Origin: Auricularia sp. M13
Taxonomy: Eukaryota; Basidiomycota; Agaricomycetes; Auriculariales; Auriculariaceae
Assembly: GCA_037042915.1 (NCBI GenBank)
Contig: CM073198.1
Span: forward strand, 1,674,001-1,738,000
Length of the DNA stretch: 64,000 nucleotides
Reading direction: 5' to 3'
Under the pieces are notes generated by a model that was not told the DNA's origin, ran no database searches, and worked only from the letters and a program-made list of their open reading frames with translations. A program made the translations under genes and the position numbers. This document shows, piece after piece, positions 1-13,107 of this stretch; within the stretch, counting starts at the first letter, position 1; each line of letters starts with the position of its first letter.

Positions 1-1
1 T

Positions 2-259
2 GTGCGCTCGACCGCTCCTGAACCCTCTACTGTGGCGGTCCTCAGCAACGGCGGCGCGCTGCCGACGCCTGCGCCTCCTGGCTCGACCCTGTCCCCGCCG
101 CTGCGCATGGTCGGCCCTCGCATTTCGAGCCCTCGTGCTCCCGCACACAATAACGCTAACAACAACAACAATGGCGGCAGCCCGCCGTCGGCCACGAACG
201 GGCTTAAGAAGCCCGGCCACCAACAACAGCAAGGACCCGCGCGTGTCGCGTCCCGCTGA
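2..259 (+). CDS. 3' end of an unrecognised low-complexity protein (partial)
   Basis: An open frame enters from the left edge and stops at 257-259. The 85 visible residues are rich in Pro, Ser, Ala, Asn and Gln, with a short Asn run from an AAC repeat and a Gln run near the end. No domain is visible. It looks like the disordered C-terminus of a larger protein whose body lies outside the window. The frame could also be a chance opening in GC-rich DNA, so confidence is low. Confidence 0.35.
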   Translation: MRSTAPEPSTVAVLSNGGALPTPAPPGSTLSPPLRMVGPRISSPRAPAHNNANNNNNGGSPPSATNGLKKPGHQQQQGPARVASR

Positions 260-742
260 AAGAGATGTACGTAGTGTACACCAGCGCTCTATGCTTTCCC
301 ACGTTCCGCTTTCGCCGTCTGTCCTCTTGGGCTGTAGTCGTTCCCTCCTTGTCTTGTGCTGCTCCCGCTCCTTGCCGTCTTTCCCGCGTCGCTCGCTGCT
401 TTCCCCTGCCCATGTCTGCTGCCTGTCTGATCTTGTGCAATCGCCCACCAATCCTTTAGGCCTGTTGCCCCCCATCCTGATCCTGAGCCATCCTGATGCT
501 TGCTGTAACTGTAACACAAATCACACGGACACAATTTCTCGCTCCCTCGAGTGTTTTGCTTATTTATTTTTGCGCCACTTTTTGCTCTCTCTCTCTTTGC
601 CACGATATGTTTTGGAGAGATGGTAACTCCTAAAAGAACTGAAATTCTGCACCGATTGATGATACTCGTGGTTCACGCACCCGCGCGCCTGTCGGCGGTT
701 CCCGTTCGCATCTTCTTTCGTTCCGCGACCGCGACTGCGACG

Positions 743-1132
743 ATGGTGCAGGGCCAGACGAAAAACCTCAAGCCCAGATCGCCCAAGACGTCCAAGGCGG
801 CGGCGAAGAAGGATCTGAAGAAGGGACGGCGCGTCATCGCGCCCAAGAAGAGCGTCGCCGTCAAGCAGGCAAAGCTGCACCACGTTCGTGTTCACTATTC
901 CAAGCGCCAAGCCGACTGACGATGCGCGCGCAGGAGCTGAGTGCGAAGATTAACCGCAGCGTCGAGGCGCAGATGGTCACTGCTGCGAGCAGCGGCAAGC
1001 TGACTATTATGAAGAATGTCGGGCAGCAGAATGCTGAGTGCGTTTGTTTCGTGTTTATTTTCGTTCACTTTTGGATTGGATTTTGTTGCTAATTATTGCC
1101 ATTGCAGAGCGTCCAGTAGTAAGAAAAAATGA
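743..1132 (+). CDS. UPF0390 / DUF2462 family small basic protein
   Basis: Three exons join in frame: 743-883, 934-1037 and 1108-1132, giving 89 residues. The start MVQGQTKNLKPR and the Lys-rich first half (KKGRRVIAPKK) are the signature of the UPF0390 family (fungal relatives of the Leydig-cell-tumour 10 kDa homologue). The second exon gives the family's ELSAKINRSVEAQM and GKLTIMK blocks, and the last exon ends in Ser and Lys residues. The usual length is about 90 residues, so the gene looks complete. Both introns (50 and 70 bp) have GT-AG ends. Reading straight through the first intron hits a stop, so splicing is required. The family is thought to be nucleolar or nuclear; its biochemical role is not known. 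Confidence 0.85.
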
Positions 1133-2948
1133 AGCACGCACCTTGACTGCTCGCTCTCCCCTGCCGCTGCGCCACGAGCTCCCGGTCAGTAGAGAGGTCG
1201 CCTCTCGCCGCTCTACTGTACGCGTCACTCGTACTGGCTACTCGACAGCCCATCTGCTCTCGCGCTTTGCTGTTCACTCCGATGTTTAATTCAGCGTGTA
1301 TCATCATCATTCCTGGCACCGCTCCCGCCGTCTCGCAGCAAACGCAGCCTTATTCATCGCCGCCTTTGGAATATTCTCTTGTTGAAAAGGGGCCTGGTTA
1401 TTCTGTTACCGTGGACATGCTCAGCTTGGACGTGGCGGGTGCTGAAAGGGACTTTGTTGGGGATGGTTATCTGCAGTTGGTCATGATTCGCTCGCTCAGG
1501 GTCACGAACTTTCTGGCTGCGCTTTCTAAACACAGAGGATCGATGCTATCCTATACTTAACTTATCCTGAGTCCGCCGGCGACACTTTGCCTTCATCATA
1601 TCGCCAGCGACCAGATTGTCCACATTTCGCAGTGCCCGCCAAAGCTGTCGGTGATCTTTACTTTGTCCCTTTTTCGTTAGTCAAGGACAGCGGTGGGCTG
1701 GACGGACTGCGGTGTTCCCGAAGGGGTACCGATCTCGGAGTCCATGCTTGGGAGCTCCGTTCAGAAGTACTTGTTCAGGTGCCCCAACATCGACATCCGT
1801 GTCATTCATTTCCCATCACCCTGCGACCGCTGCGGTGTTCCCAGGCTTTCCCTGCCATCTTTATTTAAGGATAAGAGGACCATCGACTTTCCCCTTTCCT
1901 TTGATCCTGGGAGGGCAGTCAGTGGCGTTGTGCTGCCAGTGCCAGCGTCTGGCCGTTCCTGTGCTGGTTATCCCACGCGAATGCTCTGAAAGCCTATTTG
2001 GACCGAGGACGCGCCTTATGTACAAGTGATCTACACTAGCAGGACGTCCCTCTGTCTCGTGCTCTGGCTCGGCTTCGATCGTCCGCCTGCCTAACGCGCG
2101 CTTCTCCTCCATCGACCGCTGCTTTGCAAGGTATACCATTCCTCCATTGGGATGCACTGCAGACTCGTCACTCCTATGACGTGAATGTATCATCCGGGTT
2201 CCTGGCGGTTTGACGCGCTTCAAGCTTCAAGTCTCGGAGCGCGTCTACTGCGACGTGCTTCGCAAGCCAGTCTCGCAAGCCAGACCCTTCTGGCCGCCTA
2301 CACTTCAGTTGAAAGACTGAGGTCCAGAACGCTGAATAGCGTCCTTGACCGCGTCCCCGCGCTCTTGGGAGCTGAAGTCGACGGGGACTTGGCGCTTCGG
2401 CACATTGCCACGCACGACCAGACAACTTGGCGCTTCACCTCCAAGTCATGTCTCCGAGACAAGCTATCGACGCTGCCTTCCTGCATTGGACGAGGAGGAG
2501 TTCATGAAGCAAATACCGGCCTATATTTGCCCCAGGGAGAGCGAGAGCTGGAACACCGCGAGACCCGCAAAGTCGCGTGCAAATGCCCGGCCTTGTTTGT
2601 GCTTGCATTGCCCAGCCCACGGTCTCGCTGCCCCTAATAATATCATGATGTCAGGCCGTAAAACGCCATGCTGCAAGTGCGCGGCAAGCTATAAAGATCA
2701 GACAATAGCTCGCGTCGCGTAACGGGACACCTAATTGCCCTTCCTCTCCCACCTCTTCCACCAGCCCACGATGAATCTCTCTAGTTTTGGTGAGATATCC
2801 GGTATCGTTCTGTTCTGCGCGGCGGGGATTTACGTTTGCACTTGCAGCGTGCCTCCACATCCCGGTTTGGCACCGCAGGCAATCCGGGTCCGCGTCCGGG
2901 ACGACGGACTTGCACCGTGACCCCAAACCACCTTCTCCGACGACCGCG
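1133..2948. other. Long stretch without a recognisable gene
   Basis: Several short overlapping ORFs exist on both strands (for example near 1270-1560 and 1690-1990), but none shows a recognisable domain, a consistent frame or convincing splice signals. A short ORF at 2771-2920 with a hydrophobic stretch precedes the next gene and might be its 5' exon. Nothing else can be supported here. Confidence 0.4.
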
Positions 2949-3302
2949 ATGACCCACACCCACACCGACAACGACGCAGACGAGAAGACGGCAACGGCAG
3001 CGCATACAGGGCAGACGGACGCGCTGCGGCCCGAGGGGCAGGCGAGGCACGGCGAGGAGATCGTGACCGAGTGGCGCGAGGGCCCGCACCTCGTCATCGA
3101 GCGCCAGCGCAGCGACCTCGACGTCGAGGTCGAGGTCATCCGCAACGCGTTCCCGTCCGACGGTGTCGCGCGCTTTGCAGGCAGGCGCGACAAGGTCATG
3201 CGCGACGTCCACGAGCACCTCCAGAGCATCGGCCACCGCGTCGAGGACATGTTTGCTGGCCGCCCGTCGTCCAAGTCGCCCGCTACAGCTCCGAAACAGT
3301 AA
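2949..3302 (+). CDS. Small protein related to the cytoplasmic tail of the Nha1 antiporter
   Basis: Single exon, 117 residues, no membrane segment. Residues about 38-105 match a block in the tail of the Na+/H+ antiporter encoded at 57538-61040 of this window: both contain EWREGPHLV, a Glu-Arg with acidic residues, EVIRNAF followed by Ser-Asp, RFAG, and a heptad-like stretch with VxEHxxSxGHxxE. The N-terminal 30 residues are acidic and Thr/His-rich. It may be a stand-alone regulatory domain derived from the antiporter tail, or the last exon of a degraded antiporter copy; no transporter exons are visible upstream. The start was chosen because it is the first ATG after which the frame looks coding. 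The function is inferred only from the shared block. Confidence 0.6.
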   Translation: MTHTHTDNDADEKTATAAHTGQTDALRPEGQARHGEEIVTEWREGPHLVIERQRSDLDVEVEVIRNAFPSDGVARFAGRRDKVMRDVHEHLQSIGHRVEDMFAGRPSSKSPATAPKQ

Positions 3303-3553
3303 TTTTGGAAGGTGCGCTCGTATAGCCGTCTAACTGTGTATTTGGCTTACAAGGCAGGGCAGCCGAACATCTGGACATGTACATAGTATGTATCTCTAGT
3401 GGGACCTCATCTCAGACACGATGTAGTGCATCGTACCCCCCCAGTTCTAATGCCAACGAACGTGACGGTCGTGATAGTCGTTCATCAACGATCCTACAAC
3501 GCAAAGCAATAATACAGGCGGAAAAAGACTCGCAACCGCTCAGATCTCAGAGC

Positions 3554-5571
<2,018 letters not shown>

Positions 5572-5654
5572 CTTCGCAGTGACGGGGTGCGACGACTGTA
5601 ACTGTTGCGGAGGAGCGGCTGGGCCGGGGGATTGTCGATCGTCACGCGTCTGCG

Positions 5655-5662
5655 TTTATATA
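5655..5662 (-). promoter_or_regulatory. TATA box of the exo-1,3-beta-glucanase gene
   Basis: On the minus strand the sequence reads TATATAAA, about 85 bp before the start codon at 5571. Spacing and sequence suit a fungal core promoter. Confidence 0.5.
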
Positions 5663-6838
5663 CCTCGACCGTAACTGCGCGCGCCCCGCACGAGATATAC
5701 GTATAACCGCAATCTGCTTCTTCGCCGGGCCCGTCTGCTGTTCGTTCCGCGCGCGCGCAGGTACTGCCAGGGTGTGACGGCGCGTGCCAAGGGAGCAGAG
5801 TGTTGCCACGGGGCCGCCAGCTGCAGCCCCCGGCCAGGACGCATCCGCCGAGCGCAGATTCAGAGCCTCCCAGTGCCAGTTCCGTTGATCCAGCAGAGCA
5901 CAAGACCAGCATCGTCGTCAGGAGCAGCCATCAGACGCAGAGCCGCAGAGCACGGGCGCGAATGAGAGTCATGTGAGCGAGCACCGGCGTGCTGGTGTGT
6001 GCTGGCGACATCGATCAGAGAAAAGCAAATGCTTCCGCCCGGCTTGTGGCCTTGCCTTGCCTTGAGATCTCCCACGCCGACTCCATACTCACACGCCCAG
6101 TGTCGCAGCCAAGCGTGTCTGCGTCTGGAAGAACAACACGTGGGTATCTCATGTACCCAAAAGAGCGCTGCGACCGCGTGCATGTTCACCGGTTTCTGTT
6201 GAGCCTGCAACTAAAAACTGATCGGCCGCCCATCCCCAGCCAAGCGCAAGTAAGGGGATTCTCCGCCATTCTCGCCGAGACGCCCATTTGGGCGTATCAC
6301 GACTTCATTTAGAGCGAGCAGGATACGCTGGCGCCGTCGAGCATACGCATGCCTGAAAAGGAAGAACAACAGGAACCACTGAGAACACCGCCACCACTGC
6401 AGCGCAGATCTTGCACACAGCAACAAGAGCCGCGAAGCTTTCTGTGGAGACTCTAATAGAGCTTCGCATAGCGGGGATCGTGACCGGCCTTCTCCCACGG
6501 CTCCGCAACTGCAATGCAGAAAGGTTCTATTTGATTTAGACCGGCTGCTCTTCCCAGGGTAGTACTGCGCCCGTCCAGAGCATCCACGACCTCGCGCGTC
6601 AACCAGACGCAGGCCAACATCCTCATGCGTCTGCTTGCATAAAGCAAGCGCGTGCTAGACGAAATCAGACTTCGGCTGCCGTTTTGGAGACGGGCTGTTG
6701 CAAATACGGCGTTTCTACATGCAGGTGACATTCAACATGAGCGGGCTATGCTACAGAGACAAGCGGATGTACAGCGAGAAAGCAATGCGATGGAGACCAA
6801 GAAGTATCAGAACCAAAGATTAAATCAAGACGATGCAT
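5663..6838. other. Intergenic region between two minus-strand genes
   Basis: This is the promoter side of the glucanase gene and the 3' side of RAD51. Short ORFs on both strands lack any recognisable domain. No repeat or RNA gene was seen. Confidence 0.4.
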
Positions 6839-8220
6839 TCATTGCTCCTCTTCGGCGTCGCCAATGCCGCTCGGCAGGATGGCAAACTGGCACTCGCTCT
6901 CGGGCAGACAGGGCGAGTCATAGATCCGGCATATACGCGTGTTGCCACGTCCCTTCTTCAATTGAAGTCTGCACGCACCATCGTGAGCTACATGCTGTAT
7001 CGGTCAAAGGACCGCGTTTGCGTACCTAGTCGTAGACGCGTGAGCAATGATGTTGCCACCAATAGGCTTCTTGTCGTTACCGCCAAACATGCCAGCGCCC
7101 GCTGAGTCTGGGGAGGACATAACCTGGTTGGTGATTACCACCGCGATGCCGTACTGCGAGACCTTTCAACTGACGCCCATGCTAGAGTTTCAGCAGACGT
7201 ACCTCGTCCGCTAGACGCATGAGCATGCGCAGGAACCGGCCCAGGTGGTTCTGACGCGCAGCCAGCTCGCCACGGCCGTTAAAGTCTGTCCGGTAAAGGG
7301 CCGTTGCGGAGTCCACGATGAGGAGGGCGAATCTGTCAGGCGCACAGATCAGGTCACGTGACATGCACGTGTTGCGTCAATGCGCACCGTGATTGGGACA
7401 TGAGTGCGCTTGCTTGGATGAGCAGATGGTTCTGGTGGTCCACGTTGTAGGCGCGCACGTGTGCGACCTTTTCCAGCACCTCGTCGCTCAGGCCGTAGCG
7501 TTTCGCCGCATCAAGTATCCGCGAAGGACGAAACGTGCCTTCTGTGTCGATGTATAGGCACATACCCTCTGCGCCGCCCATTTTCACGGGAAGCTGGGGT
7601 TTTCTATAAGGAAGCGCGATCGACGTTGACTCGCTGTGACGCACCTGACAAGTCACAGCAAGGGTGTGGCAGATTTGCGATTTGCCTGTTCTAGCTTCGC
7701 CGAAGATCTCGGTAATCGCGCCGGGCTCGATACCACCTGAGAAGAAAGCGTCATGAAAGGGAGAAACGCAAACACAGCTGTGCGCACCACCGAGGAGTGC
7801 GTCCAACTGCTTGGAGCCAGTGGTGAGCAACGCGAGCTCTGCTCGCCGGGCATGCACTTCAGTCGCGCTCTGGAACCCGAGAGGCACAATCTTCCGGGCT
7901 GAGGAGGACGTGTTAGCTCTGACATGCATATCAGCGTGGAGGTCAGCACCTTCTGCTAGGTCTTGTCGGCCTTCGCTTCAGAAATGCCCTTGATAGCGAC
8001 GAGGGCTTTATTGGGTGTATAAACAATGCTTGCGACGGTATAAAACCCCGCGTCCTCGAGTTTCTTAATGTCCTGAGGTGAGATACCCGCTTCCTACTCG
8101 CGCTGTCAGCGCCATGGCGCACGCTAGTCGAGTTGTACGCACCTGGAGTTTGCAGACGAGCACAGGGCCCTGTTCGGACGTCTCATCGACCTCAATTCGC
8201 TGCTCTTGGGGCTGCGACAT
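6839..8220 (-). CDS. RAD51: RAD51 recombinase, with one apparent frame break
   Basis: RAD51 forms nucleoprotein filaments on single-stranded DNA and carries out strand exchange in homologous recombination. The start at 8220 gives [13 protein letters not shown]. The next exon is the helix-hairpin-helix region ([32 protein letters not shown]). Then come Walker A (GEARTGKSQ, about 7675-7700), [11 protein letters not shown], Walker B ([14 protein letters not shown], about 7300-7345), the NQV loop (about 7125) and the C-terminal [13 protein letters not shown]. The stop is at 6839-6841. RAD51 is preferred to DMC1 because of the RTGKSQ and ALYRTD forms. Oddities: Walker A has Ala where most RAD51 proteins have Phe, and near 7960 the frame after KADK runs into TAG while the continuation (DLAEGADLH) lies one base out of phase, with no room for an intron. 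This is a one-base loss, an assembly error, or the start of decay; everything downstream is intact. Confidence 0.85.
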
Positions 8221-8311
8221 GGTGATTTCGTGGAAATGTGGCGGGGAAAGCGTCAGAGTGAGGGGCAGAGAAGGGGACACTTGACAGCGGACCTCGAACC
8301 CGCGCCTTCAT

Positions 8312-8317
8312 ACGCGT
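8312..8317. promoter_or_regulatory. Possible MCB (MluI cell-cycle) box upstream of RAD51
   Basis: The palindrome ACGCGT lies about 95 bp upstream of the RAD51 start. In yeasts this site binds the G1/S factor MBF and occurs in promoters of recombination genes. A six-base match can occur by chance, so this is a suggestion only. Confidence 0.3.
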
Positions 8318-8752
8318 TCTTCCCCTGCGGATGGGATTCGGTGTGCCAGAACGTATTATGCTAGTAGAGGAGCGGTCAAACGAGGCGAAGGCACAAAAAA
8401 TCTGGCCTCCTTTCTATGCCTCCTTGCCGCGGGCAACGAGATTCCCGTCAACGAGGCGAATTGGCGATGAGCAAGAGAAAGTACCAAATAAACCATCACT
8501 AACTTGAACGTACACCGCATTGCGCACCGGCCGCCGCACCAAATCACAGCAACCGAGCTTCAAGTGTAGTCGCACAAACGTCGTATTTACCGAGGCCTTC
8601 CACTGCAGAAACGATTTATGACCGTTTCCTCGGCAGCGATGCAACTGGCAGCTCGCGAAGCCATGTCAGCATCTCAGCATCTGTATCTGCTTCGAAGCTG
8701 GAAGTGCCCCGAGTTTGCTCTGGTATCCCCGCGTCCCTGCTTGCTCGTCTCC

Positions 8753-9094
8753 ATGACCGAGCTCTCCTTCGTAGGCCAGACGGTTGTGCTCACTGGTGCC
8801 GGCGGCGGCGCGTACGTCAACTCGCTGCGCACTGACTGTATCTGACGACCAATGTTGGATGGCCACTTATGCATACGCGCGGAGCGAACGTCGTCAACCA
8901 AGACGCTGCTGATAAAGTTATCACCGCGGGTTCGTGTTGCGATTGCATGTGCTCACATCGTCTATGAAGCCAGCGGGAAAGCAGTGGCCAATGCATCATC
9001 GGACCAGCCCAGCCGTGATCAAGAGCGTTCGGGACGGTTCACATCCTGGTCAATTAACGTGGATCGTAGGGGCTGCTTCGTATCCTCCTTATAG
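8753..9094 (+). pseudogene. Fragment of a FOX2-like SDR (multifunctional beta-oxidation) gene
   Basis: From ATG at 8753 the frame reads TELSFVGQTVVLTGAGGG, the start and Rossmann glycine motif of the first dehydrogenase domain of peroxisomal multifunctional enzyme type 2. After a 50-60 bp intron-like gap come GANVVNQDAADKV and, after another, GKAVANASS, the usual continuation. AVIKSV then follows in a different frame. The match ends where a foldback element starts at 9081. No catalytic Tyr-x-x-x-Lys, no second domain and no hydratase are found beyond the element. It is a truncated, frame-broken relic related to the gene at 54479-56944 but on the opposite strand. Confidence 0.65.
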
Positions 9095-9808
9095 TGTACA
9101 AAAATTATTTTATACAAAAACGAGCCCACATCCAATTTTTTGAGGTGTGTTCCAGCATCTTACCCCTGCATTCAAGATTCTTGTGAGGGATCCAAGTTTT
9201 GGCACCTGTCATCCAGATTGATGTCACCGGATCCAAATCTGGTGCCGGCAAACCAAACTGGGCACACCCCAGATCCAAAAAATGCCTCCGGAGATCCAAG
9301 TCCAATCCAACCAAATTCCAAGCATCTCTGAGCTCTGTTATGAGAAAAATCGAAGTCATTATTTATTTATTCAGGGACTGTCGGAGTCGGCCGATTCTCG
9401 GGCCCGAAGGTCGGCAGTGTCCGACCGACCCCCGGAGCAGCTCAATAGCTGATGATCCGGACCCTCCGGACACTGCCGACCTTTGGGCCCGAGAATCGGC
9501 TGACTCCGACAGTCCCTGAATAAATAAATAATGACTTCGATTTTTCTCATGAGACAGCTTAAAATACTTAGAATTGAGTTGGATTGGGCTTGGAACCTCC
9601 GGAAGCAATTGTTGGATCTGGGGTGTGCCCAGTTTGGATCCCGGCATCGGATTTGGATCCGGTGACCTCAGTCTGGATGACAGATGCTGCTGCTTGGATT
9701 CCTCACAGAAATCTTGGATGCTAGTGTAAGATTTTGGAAAATACCTTGAAAACTTGGATGAGGGCTCGATTTTGGATAAAATAATATTTGTACACATTAA
9801 GGAGGATA
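9081..9808. mobile_element. Foldback / MITE-like element with near full-length inverted repeats
   Basis: The 728-bp element is almost entirely an imperfect palindrome. The left end TATCCTCCTTATAGTGTAC is mirrored by GTACACATTAAGGAGGATA on the right. Similarity runs inward through matched blocks (for example AAATCGAAGTCATTATTTAT at 9348-9367 against its complement at 9526-9545) to a strong GC-rich hairpin at about 9375-9515. A direct repeat GCTTCG flanks it (9075-9080 and 9809-9814), read as the target-site duplication. An alternative is TA duplications just inside, as for Tc1/mariner-type MITEs. There is no coding capacity, so it must be moved by a transposase elsewhere. It interrupts the FOX2-like fragment. 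Confidence 0.8.
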
Positions 9809-9814
9809 GCTTCG

Positions 9815-11034
9815 AGTTTCCTCTCACAAACGCGTTACAGTATTCCCTTCAGCATAAATGAGTATCAGCAGGGCATGGTGTTCTTCTGGGAATACGATTC
9901 TTAACACTGTCTTGAAAACTACCCGCCCGAGAAATGGAACGAGGTCCGACTCGTCGACATCCAGATCATGGGCACAGTCTCTTGCACGCAGGCGGGATTC
10001 CGGACTGTGGCCAATTTCACCGTCACGCACCCAGGCAGTACACCTCAGCGGCGAAGGCCTACATACGTCATTTCAGTCATCATGCGGCGATACAGTAAGA
10101 TCCATGCAGACTGAGATCAGATCAGATTAGATCAGCCAGTTCGGACACACCCACCCTCTCGAAATCTCAAAATCTGCCGAACCCGGATACCCGCGGACAG
10201 CTTCAAGACGCCACTCCGCCACCCTGACACAGTATTTGCTTGCGCACACGCCCAACACGGCCAGCGCACAAACATCGACGCAAGCAAACAACTCCCAGCT
10301 AGTCACCCTGACAGCCTGAGGAGTATCCGGTCATTCGGTGACGTCGGCGCTGTCCCTCAGGCCACTCTACATACAGTACACGACGCAACTTGAAGCACAC
10401 TGATGATCGATGATCGATGATCCCCGGGCCAGGGTCAGCACTAGTCTTTGACGTTCGAAGATAATCGATAATCGTTCGAAGGCCTCCGCCATCCGTCGAT
10501 GACAGCCTGACCGACTCGGACGAAGCCCAGTCGATGCAATGCAATGCAATGTATATCAACGCAAACTCGTGCCAAGCAATGATCGGAGGGGACGAGCAAC
10601 AAAAACAAAAACGACAGCAAAGAGCGTGAGTGAGTGGCAGCGGGATGCAGGCAGAGCACTGAGTGAAGTCCTGACAGCAAGAAAGCGCGACAGCCAGAAG
10701 CGGGGACGAGGACGAGTGAGCGTGGGTGGGTGGTGCGGCACAGTAACAGAGGGGAGGGAGGAGAGAGAGGAGAGATGGGAGAGGCATAGTTAAGCAGATG
10801 TAAACTGCGATCTGATGACGGGGAGTGGGAGTGGGAGTGGGTTAATACTACAAGATGTATTCGTACGGCATCACGATGCAAAGATCGAAATATAATCCAT
10901 GGGTGGGTGCGAGTGACTCGGAGAGCGCGCTAGGGATACGGGAACTGCCAATGGTGCGAATGCGAATTCGGTGGTGGGTACGGATGCGAATTCGGTGGTG
11001 GGTACGGATGCGAAGGCGATGAGGGAGGGGCGTC
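9815..11034. other. Intergenic region, simple repeats only
   Basis: No gene recognised. Short tandem patterns occur: GATCA repeats near 10112-10136, ATGATCG repeats near 10400-10424, ATGCA repeats near 10536-10550, and a Gly/Arg-type purine-rich stretch near 10740-10790. ORFs here are low-complexity and lack family motifs. Confidence 0.4.
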
Positions 11035-13107
11035 CTAGTGTTGCACGACCGTCTCGACGGACGGCGAGTTCAGCGGTGGCGAGCGCGGATGCGAGCTCAG
11101 CGATGGCGAGCGCGGATGCAGGCTCAGCGGTGGCGAGCGCGAATGCGAGCTCAGCGGAGGCGCGTGCGAATGCGAGCTCAGCGATGGCGCGTGCGAATGC
11201 GAGCTCAGCGATGGCGCGGACGAATGCAAGCTCGGCGGCGGCGAACGCGAGCGCAGCGGCGGCGAGTCAGACCCGAGAAACCGCGTCGGCGAGTGAGAAG
11301 CAAGATCCCCCACCCTCCTCGTCGTCGTCGTTGTCGGCGCAGGTCTTGAGGGCGAAGGCGGTCTCGACGGCCAATGTCGCGCGCTCTCCTCCGAGTCATC
11401 GCCGCCCAATATGCGCGTCGCCTTGTACGCGCGCGACGGGCGCGGCGGGGCCGGCGTCAGCGAGTCCTCCGCTGGTGTGCGTCGTGCGAGACACGGTTTC
11501 GACGGAGGAGGTGGTGGTGATGCTGATGGTGGTAAACTCGAAGGACTCGATGGGCGGCGCATCGCGCGCGCAAACGTCCACGACACTGTACTACGACTGT
11601 GCCCGGGCGGCACGGAGCTGGACGCGCGCTCCCACCTCGACCTCGACCTCGGGGCGGGCGCGGGCAACTGCAGCGTGACCTCCTTCACGTTCTCCGGCGG
11701 CTCCGCAAACGGGCGATACGTCGCGGGCAGGGCAAAACGAATGCTGAGACTCGAATGCGTCTGCCCGCTCCCACCCCCACTCCCCTGCGGCGAGTCCAAA
11801 TCCCACTCGCTCCCGAGCACGTCGCCCGAGTCGGTGTAGCTGCCGACGTGTCCCGCGATGGCGCCCACGACCTGCTTCGTGGAGGGCGGCAGGTCGGGCG
11901 GCGGGATCCGGGCGTCTGCGGCGGCGTCGGCGGGCGCGGTGACCCAGTAGAGCACGACGGCGTTGAGCGTGACGTCTGCGCCGCAGGACCCGAGGCAGAT
12001 CCAGCCGAGCTCTTTGCCGTGCAGGATGGCGAGGACGACGATGTTGAGCGTCGAGGTCGTCAGCGCCGCGCCTGCCGCACTTTGTAGTATCATTCCAGCC
12101 GTCAGCGGTGTGCGAAACGGCATGGGGGGAGACTCACGCGAGGGTGCGCAGCGCGACGCGTCTCAGGCGGACGTTGGTGAGCGTCGTGCGCGCCAGGGGC
12201 CAGAGGAAGAGCCCGGTGAGCCAGACGTTGACGAACAGGTCGTAGCTGAGCAGCGCGATCGACCTTCCATCACGTCGCGTCAGGCCGGGGAAAGGGAAAG
12301 GGGGAAGGGGGAGATTCAGACGCACGCTGCCGGGCGGAGGCCGATGACGCAGGTGGCGCCGTCGAGCTGGGCGAGGCGGAAGAGCACCATGAGGACGACG
12401 ACGGCGGCGTACGCGGCGAGGATGAGCATGCACAGCAGATAGACCGGGCACTGGGCGCGCGGGCGCAGCGAGCCGGCGTTCCAGACGATGTACACTTTCT
12501 CGACTGCCGAACGCGATCAGCGAGTGCAGATGTAGATTGTGTATGGACTTGCTGAGAAATATGTAGATCAGGAGCTGCAGGAAAAAGGACAGTTAGACAG
12601 GGAGATTGGATTGGAGGGGGAGAGGGCGGACCTTGGAGGCTGCGTAGAACGCGATGCAGGCGACGATGCCGAGCTCGCACGACGCGTGGTTGACGCTCAG
12701 CCCGACGCCCTCGATCAGCAGTCCGGCTGCACATCCCTCAATCAGGGACGCGTTCCGATTGGACGAGACGAGAACACGCACAGAGGGCGACAAAGAACCA
12801 TCTGCCAGAACGCAGCGTGAGCGTCGGAGAAATGCTCGGAGGAAGGATGGATGGATGGACGCACGAGTCGAGGAAGACGAGCAGGACACACCACTTGGCG
12901 CCCGAGATGTGCTGCAGCCCGCGCACGGAGCAAAAGTCCTCGCCCGCCGTCCGCCGCGCCAGGCAGAACACGCACACGCTCACCCCTGCAGCCCGCCCTT
13001 CCTTCAGCCATTCATTCATCAAGACCCGCACCCACGCACGCACCGAGAATGTGCACGACGCTGGACAGCACGCGCAGGCCGTGGCTGGGAAACACCGTGC
13101 CGTCCAT
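11035..13107 (-). CDS. Uncharacterised multi-pass membrane protein with Ser/Pro-rich C-terminal tail
   Basis: Start at 13107 (MDGTVFPSHGLRVLSSVVHI), stop at 11035. Short exons give about seven hydrophobic segments, including LLIEGVGLSV, LGIVACIAFYAASK, LLCMLILAAYAAVVVLMVLF, YDLFVNVWLTGLFLWPL, and a final pair near LTAGMILQSAAGAALTTSTL and ADVTLNAVVLYWV. This pattern resembles fungal seven-helix integral membrane proteins of unknown function. The last exon adds a cytoplasmic tail of about 270 residues, rich in Ser, Pro and His, ending in roughly six 9-residue repeats of the type SLSSHSHAP encoded by 27-bp DNA repeats at about 11080-11245. No ligand or partner can be named. The exon order is well supported by hydrophobicity; the exact splice sites are less certain. 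Confidence 0.65.
11080..11245. repeat. 27-bp tandem repeats coding Ser/His/Pro 9-mers
   Basis: Six imperfect copies containing GAGCTCAGCG plus a variable half, in frame with the membrane-protein tail, so copy-number changes alter tail length without breaking the frame. Confidence 0.7.

Noticed and set aside
8284-8306. tRNA T-arm-like hairpin (GCGGG TTCGAGG TCCGC on the minus strand)
   Set aside because: No A-box, anticodon arm or acceptor stem at the right distances; chance hairpin in the RAD51 upstream region.
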